DNA of 64,000 nucleotides. It comes from Isoetes taiwanensis (lineage: Eukaryota > Streptophyta > Lycopodiopsida > Isoetales > Isoetaceae). The notes under the pieces are model-generated. The model saw only the letters and a program-made list of their open reading frames with translations. It was not told where the DNA came from and searched no databases. How positions within the stretch are numbered: the first letter of the stretch is position 1; each line of letters starts with the position of its first letter. Of this stretch, positions 15,240-26,135 are shown one piece after another. The DNA lies in assembly GCA_021234155.1 (NCBI GenBank), contig JAJEKV010000098.1, forward strand, positions 3,278,806-3,342,805, given 5' to 3'. Made by a program: the position numbers and the translations under genes.

Positions 15240-16080
15240 AGCTCTTCACTCGCGCCCAGAAAGGCACCGTGAGGGAAAAACATTAGTATTCTTTCGACTC
15301 AACAGTCGAGAAAGGCAAATTTCAAAGTGAAAACATGTGTTTTGGGGAGTCAGAGTCTTTCGACTCAGCGAGTCGAAAGGGCCAAAGCGAGAAACGCAGT
15401 TTTAGGGTCGATAGTCTTCTTCATCAGCGCGAACAGAAAAGGCAAAACTTCAAAGCCGAAATGCGTTTTAGTACCGAGTATCTTTTCGCCGACTCAAGAA
15501 ATGGCGCGCTCAAAGCGAGAAACGCAGGTTTAGGGTTAAGGCCCTTCTAATTAGAAAGGCACCAAAGCGAAAACACAGGTTTTAGGGTCGGTGAAAGGCA
15601 AATCAAAGCTAAATGCTTCTGAGGGCCTTTCTCACTCCGGCGAAATAAAAAAGGCCTCGAGTAAAAAAGTAAATTTAAGGGCCAGATTATTTTGTCCAGG
15701 CCCTTCGAATGAAAGAGCCTCTCGAGTGAAAACGCATTCAGGTCCAAAGTGAAAACAGGTCCGAGGCTCTTTCTCACTTGCGAAATGGTGTTATTCTTAG
15801 AGGAAAACGCTAGCCTGGTGGTCCTTCAAAGTGAAAAACATTGTCTGGAGGCCCTTTCGACTCTCATGAGTCGAGAAAGGCAGCTCAGAGCTTAAATGCG
15901 CCTGTGGCCCTTCAAAAAGTGAAAATAGCCAAGTCCTGGAGTCTCTTTCACTCACTGAGTCGGAAGGTACCAAAGTGCAAAATGCCTTCTAAGGCCCTTC
16001 AAAAAACGTTGTGTCTAAGGTCTTTCAAGATGGAAAACACAGCTCCACATTTAGAGGGAAAAACACAACAAGTCCGAAAG
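15240..16080 (+). repeat. Degenerate hairpin satellite with telomere-like core, forward copy
   Basis: Roughly ten degenerate units of about 70-80 bp. Each carries a dyad of the form CTTTCGACTC / GAGTCGAAAG, then a stretch like CAAAGCGAAAACGCAGG, then TTTAGGGTCG, then AGGCCCTTC. The cleanest dyad is 15357-15366 with 15370-15379, a perfect 10-bp stem with a 3-nt loop; another is at about 15858-15883. TTTAGGG cores occur near 15395, 15530 and 15572. Units decay towards the right end. The reverse-complement family is present at 38.5-38.86 kb, so this is a dispersed family and not a single local duplication. Short frames across it are by-products of the repeat. Confidence 0.8.
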
Positions 16081-18000
16081 AAGGTCGAAATGAATAGCCT
16101 TCAAACATCCTATGTATTTTATGAAAAATACCTCCCCATAAATTTCCTAATGTATTTTCCATGAAAAATAGACCCTCCCGTACATTTAATGGATACATAT
16201 CCAATGGACTCTCCTTTCTAATGGACCATAAGAGGGACCATTGGGTTCATATTTAGCTATGTAGTAATGCCTAATGGCCATGTAAATAACATATGGCAAT
16301 GCACATTATAACCTATGAGAGCCTATTAGGATCTATGCATTAAATCTATTAATATGCATTAGACCTATTAATATGTAATTTGTCCCATTTTGTACCTTTA
16401 AACCTTCAAAATGGGTTAAACAAGGTAAAATATATCATGATCTTCAAGTGAAAGTTGGGGTTTTTACCTTAGAATCAATATATGCCTAGAAAACGCACCA
16501 TGGCAACATAATGTTTAACGTAGAAATATAGTATGCATCGACATAAAAAGAGAAAATTGGGGCCAAAACAGTAATCCCATATTATTAGCATTGATTTTAA
16601 GAATTTCTTTTCAAATGACATTTTACCTCCCATTTTTTTCTACTACCATCCCTTTTTCCCCGCCCCATGCTTGAATTTTAAAATTCACCCAATTTTTTCT
16701 AATAGCCCTTTTTTCCCCCATGTTTGAGTTTTAAAATTGGTGCCATACCTTTTGAGATCTAAGATCCTTTGTACCACTTCTGCACTTGTTTTGTTTCCCT
16801 AAGAAGTTCTATAGCTATAGCTCAATCGGAATGATCATTAAACCAAAAGTCACGCCTATGGAGAGTCGAGATCCAAAAAATTATGACAGGGCTCAAAATT
16901 TTTATTTTCCTTTCGATCTGCCGTGGATCTAGTATAGAAGAGCCATGGGACCGCCCCAAGAACCGTGGACTTCTCCGCCTCTCTATTCTTTAGGAAGCCA
17001 GATAATCCCAAAAATAAAGACATGGATATGAATTCTTCTAAGGAGCCCCTTCTCTCCACCACAAGAAAGAAGTCACAGCGAACCTTCTCGACCACAAGAA
17101 AGAAGCTTACGGTTTTAGAGCCCACATCTAGAACTGTGAAAACCAGAAATGAGGGCACCTTGATTCCTCTGTCTGAACTATATTTTGAATGTGTTTTGTG
17201 ATCATTGCGGCTGGGATAACTATCTGACCGAACCAGGTTTAAAATTGCTTTAATTCTTGTCCCTTCAGCTCTTGGATTGAGGACCCAAATGAAGAAGGAA
17301 AAGCATCGGATGCTGACTATGGCGCCCGGTTGAACCTGTTTTTCATCATACGCAAAGCCAGCAGGTGCCGGTATAATTTGTTTTCAATCCTTGAAACCAT
17401 AGGTGAATTGTTTGCCCTCTTTGTTTAGAGATGGAAGCCTTCATGGAAGCTCTCTACTTGAATGGTGGTCTTACGCCTTCCACCAATAAATCTTCGATGA
17501 AGAATGTTGAGGGATGCCACGTCTTGTGCATTAAGCTAAATTCTGACTCATTGGCGCCAGGAAAATGGATACAATGGCGAATAAAAAACATATTGTCAAA
17601 ATAGGTATTTCTCAATACGCCCTATCTCATCAATTTGACAGGGTTGTCTTGGAATTTGGAATGTGATGATGAAGAGCAAGATGAGCAGATCTCCATCACC
17701 TACTGAGGGCATGAAATGGAAGAGTGCCTTCTCGGCCTGGTAGTAGGAAGGTTAATTCCTTTAAAGGTTTTTATTTTATTTTTGTGTATAATGTTCAATG
17801 GGTTCCAACAAAAAGAAATATTTGGGCCCGTTCCCCCTTGGGCATCGCTCATGGGAGGGCTTCTGCTTTGAAGGCTTAGAGAACACGAAGGAGAATCATG
17901 CCATTCGCGCCTCATGGCTGAAAAAATTCTCGACATTGTAGTGTTTAATTATTTGTGTCGAGTAATTAGTTCATTATTCCATTTGTCTAATTAATCTTTA
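16081..18000. other. No gene recognised; small local duplications
   Basis: AT-rich unassigned sequence. Around 16.63-16.74 kb a poly-pyrimidine stretch followed by TTGAATTTTAAAATT is duplicated with a 53-bp offset. Around 16.35-16.38 kb the motif CTATTAATATGCATTAG is repeated. Opposing frames of 78-100 codons at 16.86-17.20 kb are unassigned. Confidence 0.5.
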
Positions 18001-18020
18001 TTTCAGTGTTCCATGGGCTC

Positions 18021-18155
18021 CCACCCCTCTTTCCTTCCTCCCTCTCCTTCCCTTCCTTCCCTTCCCAGGAGACCACGCCCCTCCCCTTCCCTCCTCCTTT
18101 GAGATATTCCTGCCCCTCCTTAGCCTTCCCTCCTCCCAGCTATCTCCCTCCCATT
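18021..18155. repeat. Pyrimidine-rich tract
   Basis: About 130 bp of almost pure C/T on the plus strand, built from TTCC and CTCC runs. It is a low-complexity homopyrimidine tract. Confidence 0.75.
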
Positions 18156-20332
18156 GTTTCATTTGACCCCTATTCTTATCTCAATTCTGACTAGTTGACA
18201 TTAAGGTTATGTATGTGGAGAGAGAGAGAGAAGAAGAAGAGAAAATAAAGTCTTAAATGCTCAGTAAATTATACAGAGAATCTTCATCAAATCAAAATAT
18301 GCTCCATCATTTCAGTATCTCTCACTTATAGCAATTATTTTTGTAATGGTTGGAACTGGAATTACGTAGTATTATTTGTATAGTATATTTTAGAAATGAC
18401 TTGAGGCTTGTTTACGTTTAATGGTTTTGTTCCTTGAGTAGTTTGGAAAGGATGCTCTTTGGAATGGTTACCAAATAGAATGTTAATATCTTAGATTGAG
18501 GCGGAGACTGTGCCGTTTGGACCCTAAGCAACTCGGTCTTCAACTGCTCTTCATTTAGGCTTTTGCAAATTCTTCCTTGGCATGTCAGAGTTCGTGATTT
18601 GAGGTATGAGGAGAAACTTGAGGGGTTTGGAGCCACTTGATGCTTGGTTTCGTTGGAGCTTCCTGGCTTTTCTTGATCCGATTGAGGGGTGTATGATGTG
18701 CATAGATGAGTGATCACTGGCATGTTGGTGCCTTGACTATTTCGGAGATGATCAAAGCTTCACAACAAATTAGCATTAGAACTTCCGATTGGAACCTTGA
18801 TTTCTGTTTTTCAAAACTCTAGGGATGTGACATTCTCTAGGATGATAATGGTACATGCAGACTGCGATCACATTTTACGTCATGTTTATGTGAAGTGTTT
18901 AATTATAAATGGTTACCGATAGTGCATTTTTGCACCATTGATTCGTGCAATTTGAGAATAAATTATGTTGACCTTGGATTATGGAGAGATTTCATGAGTC
19001 TTCCATGATAAGGGCAAAAATTCAAATCTTGCTAAGTCATTACAGTACCTTCCTAAAATTTTAACTTATATTATTTATCCTTATTGTTTTGGATCATTTG
19101 GTCAAGCATAGTTTCATGTATATGCCAAATGAAGGACGATGGAATTTACATCAGCCTGCAGTATAAGTTTCTGCTAACTTATACTAAGCTCGTATATACA
19201 TACATAGCATGCCGAATCATGCAAATGAATGAGCAGATCGCCGTTACATTCATAAAACAGAGATAACAACAAAAGAAGAGCAGGTTGAAGAAATGAGAGT
19301 GAAGGGGTGCCATTCAATGAAAAGCGTGACGCGCTCAACAGACGAGAGTGTATTTTCACCATGACTCAGAACCTTCCAACCACTTCGCTTTGACATTACA
19401 AACTTAAAGCTTTGACGTACAAACCAAAACTTTCAAGCGCAAACCGAAGGGTTCATAAAACAGCAGGAAAGACCTCGGCCGGCATCGGTTTGCAATTGGC
19501 CTCGAGAAAGCAATAATGCAGCCTACTTCCACTTCGACCTCATGCGTCAGCCGGAAATGCCTTGATACGAAACAATCGGTGATGCGGGTTCTGCCTTGAC
19601 AAATCAAATGGAAGCACCTTTCACGCTCGCATTTCTTCCGACTCATAGAACACCTTGGAAGCCATTTCGGTAGTTCTTGACATGCCATATCTTGAACACA
19701 ATCCAAATGAGGGCGGCATCTCGCCATGTCCAGGCATGAAACCATCTCCCGAACGCACACACATGAGAGCGTCAATGCTATCTCAGGCGTGCATGCCGAC
19801 CTAGCGGAACAACCATGGAGAGCAAAACTGAACAATTTTTCAAAACCTAGCCCCCATTTCGTCGGGCAACCATTGCAAAATCATACTCACAATAATTTGC
19901 TAGTATATATACCAAACCACTAAGCACGCATGAAAGGCACACAAAAATCTAAATAGCCACCGTATGGTATCTATATTTTGGGGTTCAAATAATGCTGAAT
20001 AAAAGGTCAAAATTATCCAAAATATCAGACGTGTGATTTGAGGCTATTCCATCATTAGCTATCTTGTGGCAGTGCATAACATTCAGTAATAGCAGTCTTC
20101 CAATTTTGATGTCATAAATATGTATATATATATCCAGCGTATCTTAGGCGCGTCAGCCCTGGTTTCTTTTAAATTAACACACGGTTGCAAATGCTTTAAA
20201 TTTCGCCGGATTGACATGTATTATCTGACTACCATGATCGTACATAAGATCTTGAATGACAATAAAGAAAACAATGACTCGTAAAATGTATAAATATCTG
20301 GAATGCTTTTGTTTTCAGGGTGCAAGTCAGCT
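18156..20332. other. No gene recognised
   Basis: Unassigned. A minus-strand frame of 143 codons (19404-19835) is the longest here. It is Cys- and Arg-rich, has no motif I know, and is not linked by splice sites to UFC1 downstream. The part near 20.33 kb would include the 3' untranslated region of the minus-strand UFC1 gene. Confidence 0.5.
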
Positions 20333-21418
20333 TTACAGAGGCAAATCTGCTTGACGAATAGCACAGGTGAATCGTAAGATAGGGACTTCTGCTGCTATAC
20401 AGTGCTGGGAACCTAGACGCAAGCGCTGCGCGATACCAAACCTGGGACTGGATAAAGTAGAGTTGTTACTTAACATCTTGATTCCTGAAAAAAATCATAG
20501 CTCAGAGGTGAATGCCTACCAATTTTTGGCCCACAGTGGTTTGAAGTGAATTGTAAGGCATATCTTGCCGCCTCTATACATCTGCCACATTATACAGTTT
20601 CATATGAAAACCTTCCAACATAGCGTAATCGAACATTTAAGAGATCCTTTCATCATTCTTCACCTTGGCAGTCTTCCCATCAAGTTCTGGAAGTTCAATC
20701 TCCGGTGCAGTTACTGGGTAAGTAACTGGAATGTCAAACTGTAAATCAAACTCATATTTGAGTAAATTATAGATATACCAGCATTTGCCTTTCCACTTTG
20801 TCCCATCATCACTAGCCGATATTCTGAACCAGTCATTGTCATTGGCTTTGTTCATTTCCATATACTTTATCAATGCCTGAAGTATGGTCACAAGCATGTC
20901 AGCCAGAAATAAACCTCAACCAAGCTCATGCGCACAACTTGCACTTCAGTCATACAAGGGTTCCATGCACTTGCATCTTTTCAATGTGCATATTGGGTAT
21001 TACAACATTACTAATTCTCTATACTCTATAAAAATCAGGATCAATTTTCTTCAAGAATAGATGCATGAACATTTAAGCCAGAATGAGAGGGAAACTGTTT
21101 AAAGCACTCCAACTCCTAATCTTAAAGTTTTTCCATGGGAAGATGAAACAAAAATCCTAAATAATATTTGGAAGTGTGTAATTCTATAGTACAATCTAGG
21201 AGGCCTAACAAAAGATCAACTCTCTAAATGTGCTTGAAAATCAGAGGCACAAAAGTAACACAGTTTGTGGTTTTGGATGTTAAAAATACGGAGATAAAAA
21301 CCTGATACTCCTCTTTGAGCCGCTGCTTCCAGGCATCGCCATCGCGAGGGCCAGCACGGGTTTTGAGCAAAGGGATCTTAGAAACGGTAGATTTAGTATT
21401 GGGATCCCATCCCTCCAT
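20333..21418 (-). CDS. UFC1: UFM1-conjugating enzyme (E2) UFC1, four exons
   Basis: UFC1 accepts activated UFM1 from the E1 UBA5 on its catalytic cysteine and passes it to targets with the UFL1 ligase complex at the ER. Exons on the minus strand are 21418-21302 (39 codons from MEGWDPNTK, the usual family start; an upstream in-frame Met is ignored), 20876-20664 (71 codons, including [18 protein letters not shown]), 20581-20520 and 20447 to about 20333. Introns are GT-AG and phases agree (0, 0, 2). The catalytic Cys lies in exon 3 within [14 protein letters not shown]. Exon 4 starts correctly with CPRFGIA. The family's following HALCLG-type motif is scrambled, although AAEVPIL is readable. The frame stays open to a TAA, but several compensating indels seem present, so the last ~30 residues are doubtful. 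Predicted length is about 165 residues, normal for UFC1. Confidence 0.92.
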
Positions 21419-21557
21419 GTTGGTCGCCGCCTGCGCCTGCTTCAACACGATGGATCGGATGGATCATAGGAGCTTCTTTTCAACACCAATTATTTAGAAA
21501 CCCTTTTTTTCTCTTCACTGTTTCCATTCCATTCCTTCCCTCCTTCCATCCATGTGT

Positions 21558-21588
21558 CCATTCCATTCCATTCCATTCCATTCCATTC
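21558..21588. repeat. CCATT microsatellite
   Basis: Six near-perfect CCATT pentamers lie just upstream of the UFC1 start codon, on the side where its promoter or 5' untranslated region would be. Confidence 0.9.
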
Positions 21589-22299
21589 TTGCATGGGTGG
21601 GAGTCGATGGTGGTTTGAGAATTGGGATATGCCATTTCTTTGCTTGATTTGTCTTTGGTGAAGGTTGCTACATCGATAGCAATGCTATTTTACGGACAAG
21701 TCTTGTAGGGCATGGTGGCTAGATACGTCAGAACTGAACTAAGGTGCATTGGCAAATTTTTCTTGCCAGTTGAACTCTGGCCGGTCATCATTTTAGATTT
21801 AGCGTAATGTACGGAGTGGCGTTTCATGAATTTGTTACGTGATTCTATATCTAGGCATCCTCATCATTCTTCTTTGGATTGTTTGGATCAGAACTGGTTA
21901 GACGATGAGGTAGGTATACTCTCTTTTGATCTTTTGATGTTTGCATTTCTAAGGGGCGTGATATTTCCCATTTGTAGTCTCTCACAGCTTTGCATTTGAA
22001 CACGTGCTTCATTAGAGCGTTTTGGTTGTGTGCTTGGTATAGCGTTGTTTACCTTCAAAGTTCTTTCCTCATTGTGAATCTTTGAACCTTTGCTTTGTGA
22101 GCTTGTTTGTGGAGTTTTTGTTATTTGGATACCATGCATATGTTGTCGGTTTTGTTATTTCGGAAGGTACTGCTATGACAAAATCATTAAAAGCGGCCAA
22201 CATACCTAGTTATCCTGCAATGGTATGTTTAGTTTGCTGAATTTGTTGTTATCATAGATAAGCATACTATGATTTTCAATGCATATATTTTATATGTAG

Positions 22300-22520
22300 T
22301 CCACTACGAGTGAATGGCATTTTTCATCAAACTATTCCAGACTTACTTTACTTGGGAAATTTAGAGCATGCTATGGCTAAAAGCAGGTTGAATGAACTTA
22401 AGATAAGTCATATTGCTTGTATACGGGAAAAATTAAACATTCTCTCAGAAATTAGCATAGAGATACCACTGATGATGCATCATGCATCACGTGGCAGTAA
22501 TAGTGGCAGCGATGGCAATG
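22300..22520 (+). CDS. Possible exon of a dual-specificity phosphatase-like protein
   Basis: After an acceptor-like TATGTAG (ends 22299) the plus-strand frame reads through QTIPDLLYLGNLEHAMAK and then LNELKISHI. This pattern (I-P-D-x-L-Y-L-G-N, small residues, L-x-x-L-x-I-S/T-H-I) is typical of the N-terminal edge of cysteine-dependent dual-specificity phosphatase domains. A preceding short exon-like segment ending near 22222 (KAANIPSYPAM, then GTATGT) may belong to it, but the phases differ by one base. I could not find the HCxxGxSRS active-site exon downstream, so this is a partial or decayed gene, or a chance match. It lies head-to-head with UFC1, about 0.9 kb away. The exon end is uncertain. 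Confidence 0.35.
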
Positions 22521-24771
22521 TAACAAGTGAGCATTGTACATTTCATTATTTGTTAGAATATATGCATTTCTTTCCTGGCATCTATTTGTAGCTATACATG
22601 TGTGATGCAGCGAGGAGCATAAGTGATGAATGCAAATGCTAGATGAACAGGACCATGAATCATAAGAGCAAGAAGAGTAAGTACTAGCAAATGCGTTATT
22701 TTTATCATAACTCTTACCATGCATGACCAACACCTGCCAGAGATTGGACAGAAATGCTGTCTTTTATTCTTCTTCTGGCTTTTCTCTTTGTCTTATTTTA
22801 CCTCTTTCTTCTTATTCTTCATCCTTTTTAATTGTCCTGCGATAAATAAATGTTCATCATTTCTTCTCCCAATTCTAAAATTAGAAACAAGGTCTTGAAA
22901 CAGTCGCGTGATATGCTATCCCAAATTTAAATACTGGAATGTTATTTGGGTAGTTCTATTAGAAGATGGCTAGTTTTAGGTCTTTTAGGTTATTAAATAA
23001 AACGTTTAAAACATTATGCGCTCTTTGTTCTATCCATTAAGCCTTGGTGTCTAGCGAGGGTTGGGTATGTAATGCTGAAAACAATAATAGTCACATGGTG
23101 TATTTACAAGGCCTGATCACATTTGTTTAGAACCTTGGTGGGTAATTCTTACTGTATGGGGAGTGAGTGTGGGGGCCAGTGTGTCTTGTGACTTGGAACT
23201 ACTTGGGTAAGGTCACGAGATCTTTGTAGCATCCCAACCAGTTCTATTGAGATATGCAAGCATCCTGAAAGTTCTTATGTACTTTAATAATTACTGAAGC
23301 GGTTAACCAACCAGACGTGAAAGAGCTTCATTATAGGTACAATTAAGAGTGTTGTTAGTATGCTTACTAGTGCTTCCACTAAATCCCAACATTTGGGAAA
23401 GGTATGCATGACCAATTCCATTCTTTAATATGTCGATCGAGCTGGAAACTTGTGTTTACAACTTCGTTGCTGGAAAATATCATTTTAAAATATGAAGTTT
23501 GAAGTGATGGAACATACCTAATTTAGAGGAAATACGGTAGCGAGAACCCTATGGATGAAGCAAAATAAGCGTGTTTATTGAAAGAAAAAATCATTCTACA
23601 AACATCAAAAGCGATGCCGAAAGGGGTGATATAAAAGATGCGGCGACCGTGACAGATCAAACTTGAAGAGAGAAGCGTCGGAAAAACAAAACATAACAAA
23701 AGAGGTATATGTGAGCTAGCGAACAAAAAGAACACAAAGCTTGCAAATATATAACCAATTGGAAAGAGCTGAAATCTAGGAGCTTGCGAAAGACTCTATC
23801 TTGTTTGCAACAAATATAAAGACCTCTTTTGCCAAAATGGGAGAAACCCTCCTCAAGATGCGCTCGGAAGGCTACGTGAGAGCAATCACGAGGAGCTCAT
23901 ACATGTAAGAAAGCACAAGTAGAAAATTATCTACAAAGGAAATCCCTTATGTAATGAAACCCTAAACATACATTATCTTGTAGCCTTTAAGGCGAAAATA
24001 CTGAAGAACAGTTTTAACATTAGAATATGTTACGATGCATTAACATGTAAAATCCCCTCAAATGCTTATATATATGAGCTTGAGGCCAATTTGAGCTTGC
24101 TTGAAAAGCATAACTTCAGTTGCTTATGAGGAAGAAAAGAATTAAAATGCTTGAGTAGGACAGTTCTTCTGAGGAAAGAAGAGGCGTCATCTTTTTTAAT
24201 TTCCAATTATTATTTTTAGGGACGAAATTAGTAGTTCTCAGCTTTCTGGGCAAATATTACCTTCAAACATAAAAGGAAATCGCCGTATATATATATATAT
24301 TGATAAGATAAATCTCTTGGACAAGGCTCAAAAGAGCAGTGGATAATGAAAATGAAAATATGCAGCCGGTATGGAGACATATGGTGAATCTTGGCGACTG
24401 TGAACTAAAGGTCCTAGTGGAGAATAGACTATCCATAGCTGTGTATAGGTATCTATAATACAGAGAAGCTTGTGACTAAATACTTCCATTTCAAATCAAA
24501 CCAAAGTACTTAATCTAGCAACTAATTAAATAAATAAACCTTTTACCACTACCAAGTTGTGTTCAATGTAGAGACACATTAAGAGATGCCTCTTTGTTTT
24601 ATAAATTCTTGTTACCCATGAATTCAACCAGTCAAGATTCCACTAATGCCACTTCAAATTCCTCACCATTTGTTACGAACGAGTATTCTAGTGTAAATAG
24701 ATGATCCAAAAAAATTTGTTCACCATCACAAAAATTCCCTTTGAGAAAATCACAAGTTAGGTAAAGGCCTT
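22521..24771. other. No gene recognised
   Basis: AT-rich unassigned sequence. If the phosphatase-like exon is real, its remaining exons should be here, but the signature active-site motif was not found. A short (TA)n run is present near 24.29 kb. Confidence 0.5.
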
Positions 24772-24857
24772 GTTTTTAAGATAGTGAAGAAACTTCCATC
24801 CATCGAGATCCCCAACATAGTATCCAAATTCTTGAGGCCTTACACCACGACCCTGAA
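24772..24857 (-). CDS. Possible terminal exon of an unrecognised gene
   Basis: On the minus strand, after an acceptor-like CTTTTCAG, the frame reads GRGVRPQEFGYYVGDLDG and continues WKFLHYLKNKAFT to a TAA. The composition (Gly/Tyr/Trp/Asp-rich, low Ser/Leu noise) looks more like real protein than neighbouring frames. I do not recognise the family and could not find a preceding exon. Chance is a serious alternative. Confidence 0.22.
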
Positions 24858-25984
24858 AAGGATTAAACAAAGTGCTTGGGAAACGGGATGAGAGTGTGTT
24901 CAAACTTCTCTTTTTTACTTGAAATGGGACAGTAAAACCAAATTTCAAGAAAAATGGCACATTTCCTTCACCTTATCATTAAACTGAAGCCTCCTTTAGC
25001 TATTGTGACAAAAGGTGGAAGTGGCACCTGCCTACAAATATTTGGAAGTGGAGTTCCCTCTGTATGCACTAGGACGCTTCCATCCCGCTACAAGCAACAG
25101 CAGGCTGGAAGGCACTTTATGCTATGTAGAACAATAGCCATGGGGCAGAATGTATGGTGGGACATTAGTGCTTTTGTTGAGCCAGTGATGGACCCGTCCT
25201 TTATGCCGAGTGCAGTGCGAACCTGGGTCTCCCTCACTACGAAATGATTTGGGCGGTCGCGAAGCATTCTTGTCGGGCATGGGGGTGACATCCATGGTTT
25301 CGCCCATCCATCATTGGAGACATGGTTCTTGCCTTGGTGACCCTTGTTACCATATTGTCTATTTTCAAAAGGTTATTAGGCATAGGCGATGCTTTCGTCC
25401 CGCAGCTTATGGCAATGGGAGCCACATTGCCTCAAAGACCTAGAAGGAAAAGCGAGCTGGTGGCTCGCCCGGATAAATGTGTTGGAACATAGGTGCATCT
25501 GAGGTGCAAATGGAATGAAGCGCCATAGCTTGAAACAATACACAGATACTGCTTCCTCAACAAGTTTTGGGATATTAGCGGCCTGCCCGGAACCGATCAA
25601 GACAACATTACGGTGCCTAAACCCCATCTTGGCAACAGGACCTGCAACTTGTTATCTGCATACTGTCCCCGCCTATGAAAATGTGTGGAGCTCATTCCCC
25701 TCCATTCGCACAGTAATGCGCACTATCTCATTAAAGGCTGGCGGATAGATTGGCGTTACGCCGGGCGATGCTATCGGTGTTATAAATGGAAGCGATTGAG
25801 GATGAATACCATACCACTCGGACGTCCAATTATGATCAAAATTGAAAATGCTATCGCGTGATCGCAGCTTGCGGCTAGGCGCTACATGTGATGCCGGGCA
25901 AACACGTAGAATCTTTGGGATCCTTTTCGGAAGGTCATGGATATTATTGTGATCAACGTTGTCGTCAAACACTTCGTCACGAAT
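24858..25984. other. No gene recognised; possibly body of a decayed mobile element
   Basis: Moderately GC-richer than its surroundings, with many overlapping frames on both strands, the longest 162 codons on the minus strand (25673-26161). None shows an RT, integrase, protease or transposase motif. It precedes the repeat end at 25985-26135 and may be part of the same element. Confidence 0.4.
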
Positions 25985-26135
25985 TGTATGCTTTCGTGAT
26001 ATGTATAATTGTAGAATTTGTGACACTTCTTCTTGTTGCCGCAGTTTTTCGCCGAAAATCTTTTGAAGCGTGTTTTTAATCCGAGGCGGTAATAAGTTGG
26101 TTGCACTTTCTTTTATTGGGTTCCATAGGTCAATT
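25985..26135 (+). repeat. Dispersed repeat end, copy A
   Basis: About 150 bp resembling 28805-28970 in the same orientation. Shared blocks in order are a TTCGCC/TCGAAAA-type segment, ATCCGAGG(C/T)(A/G)GTAAT, TATTGGGT(T/C)CC(A/G)TAG, and CATTGGTCTCT-like ATTGGTCTCT. The blocks stop at about the same point in both copies, which suggests the end of a mobile-element family. No terminal TG..CA or primer-binding site was identified, so the class is unknown. Confidence 0.6.

Noticed and set aside
15240-16080. CRISPR-like array
   Set aside because: Units are degenerate and contiguous without unique spacers, and the context is a plant nuclear genome.
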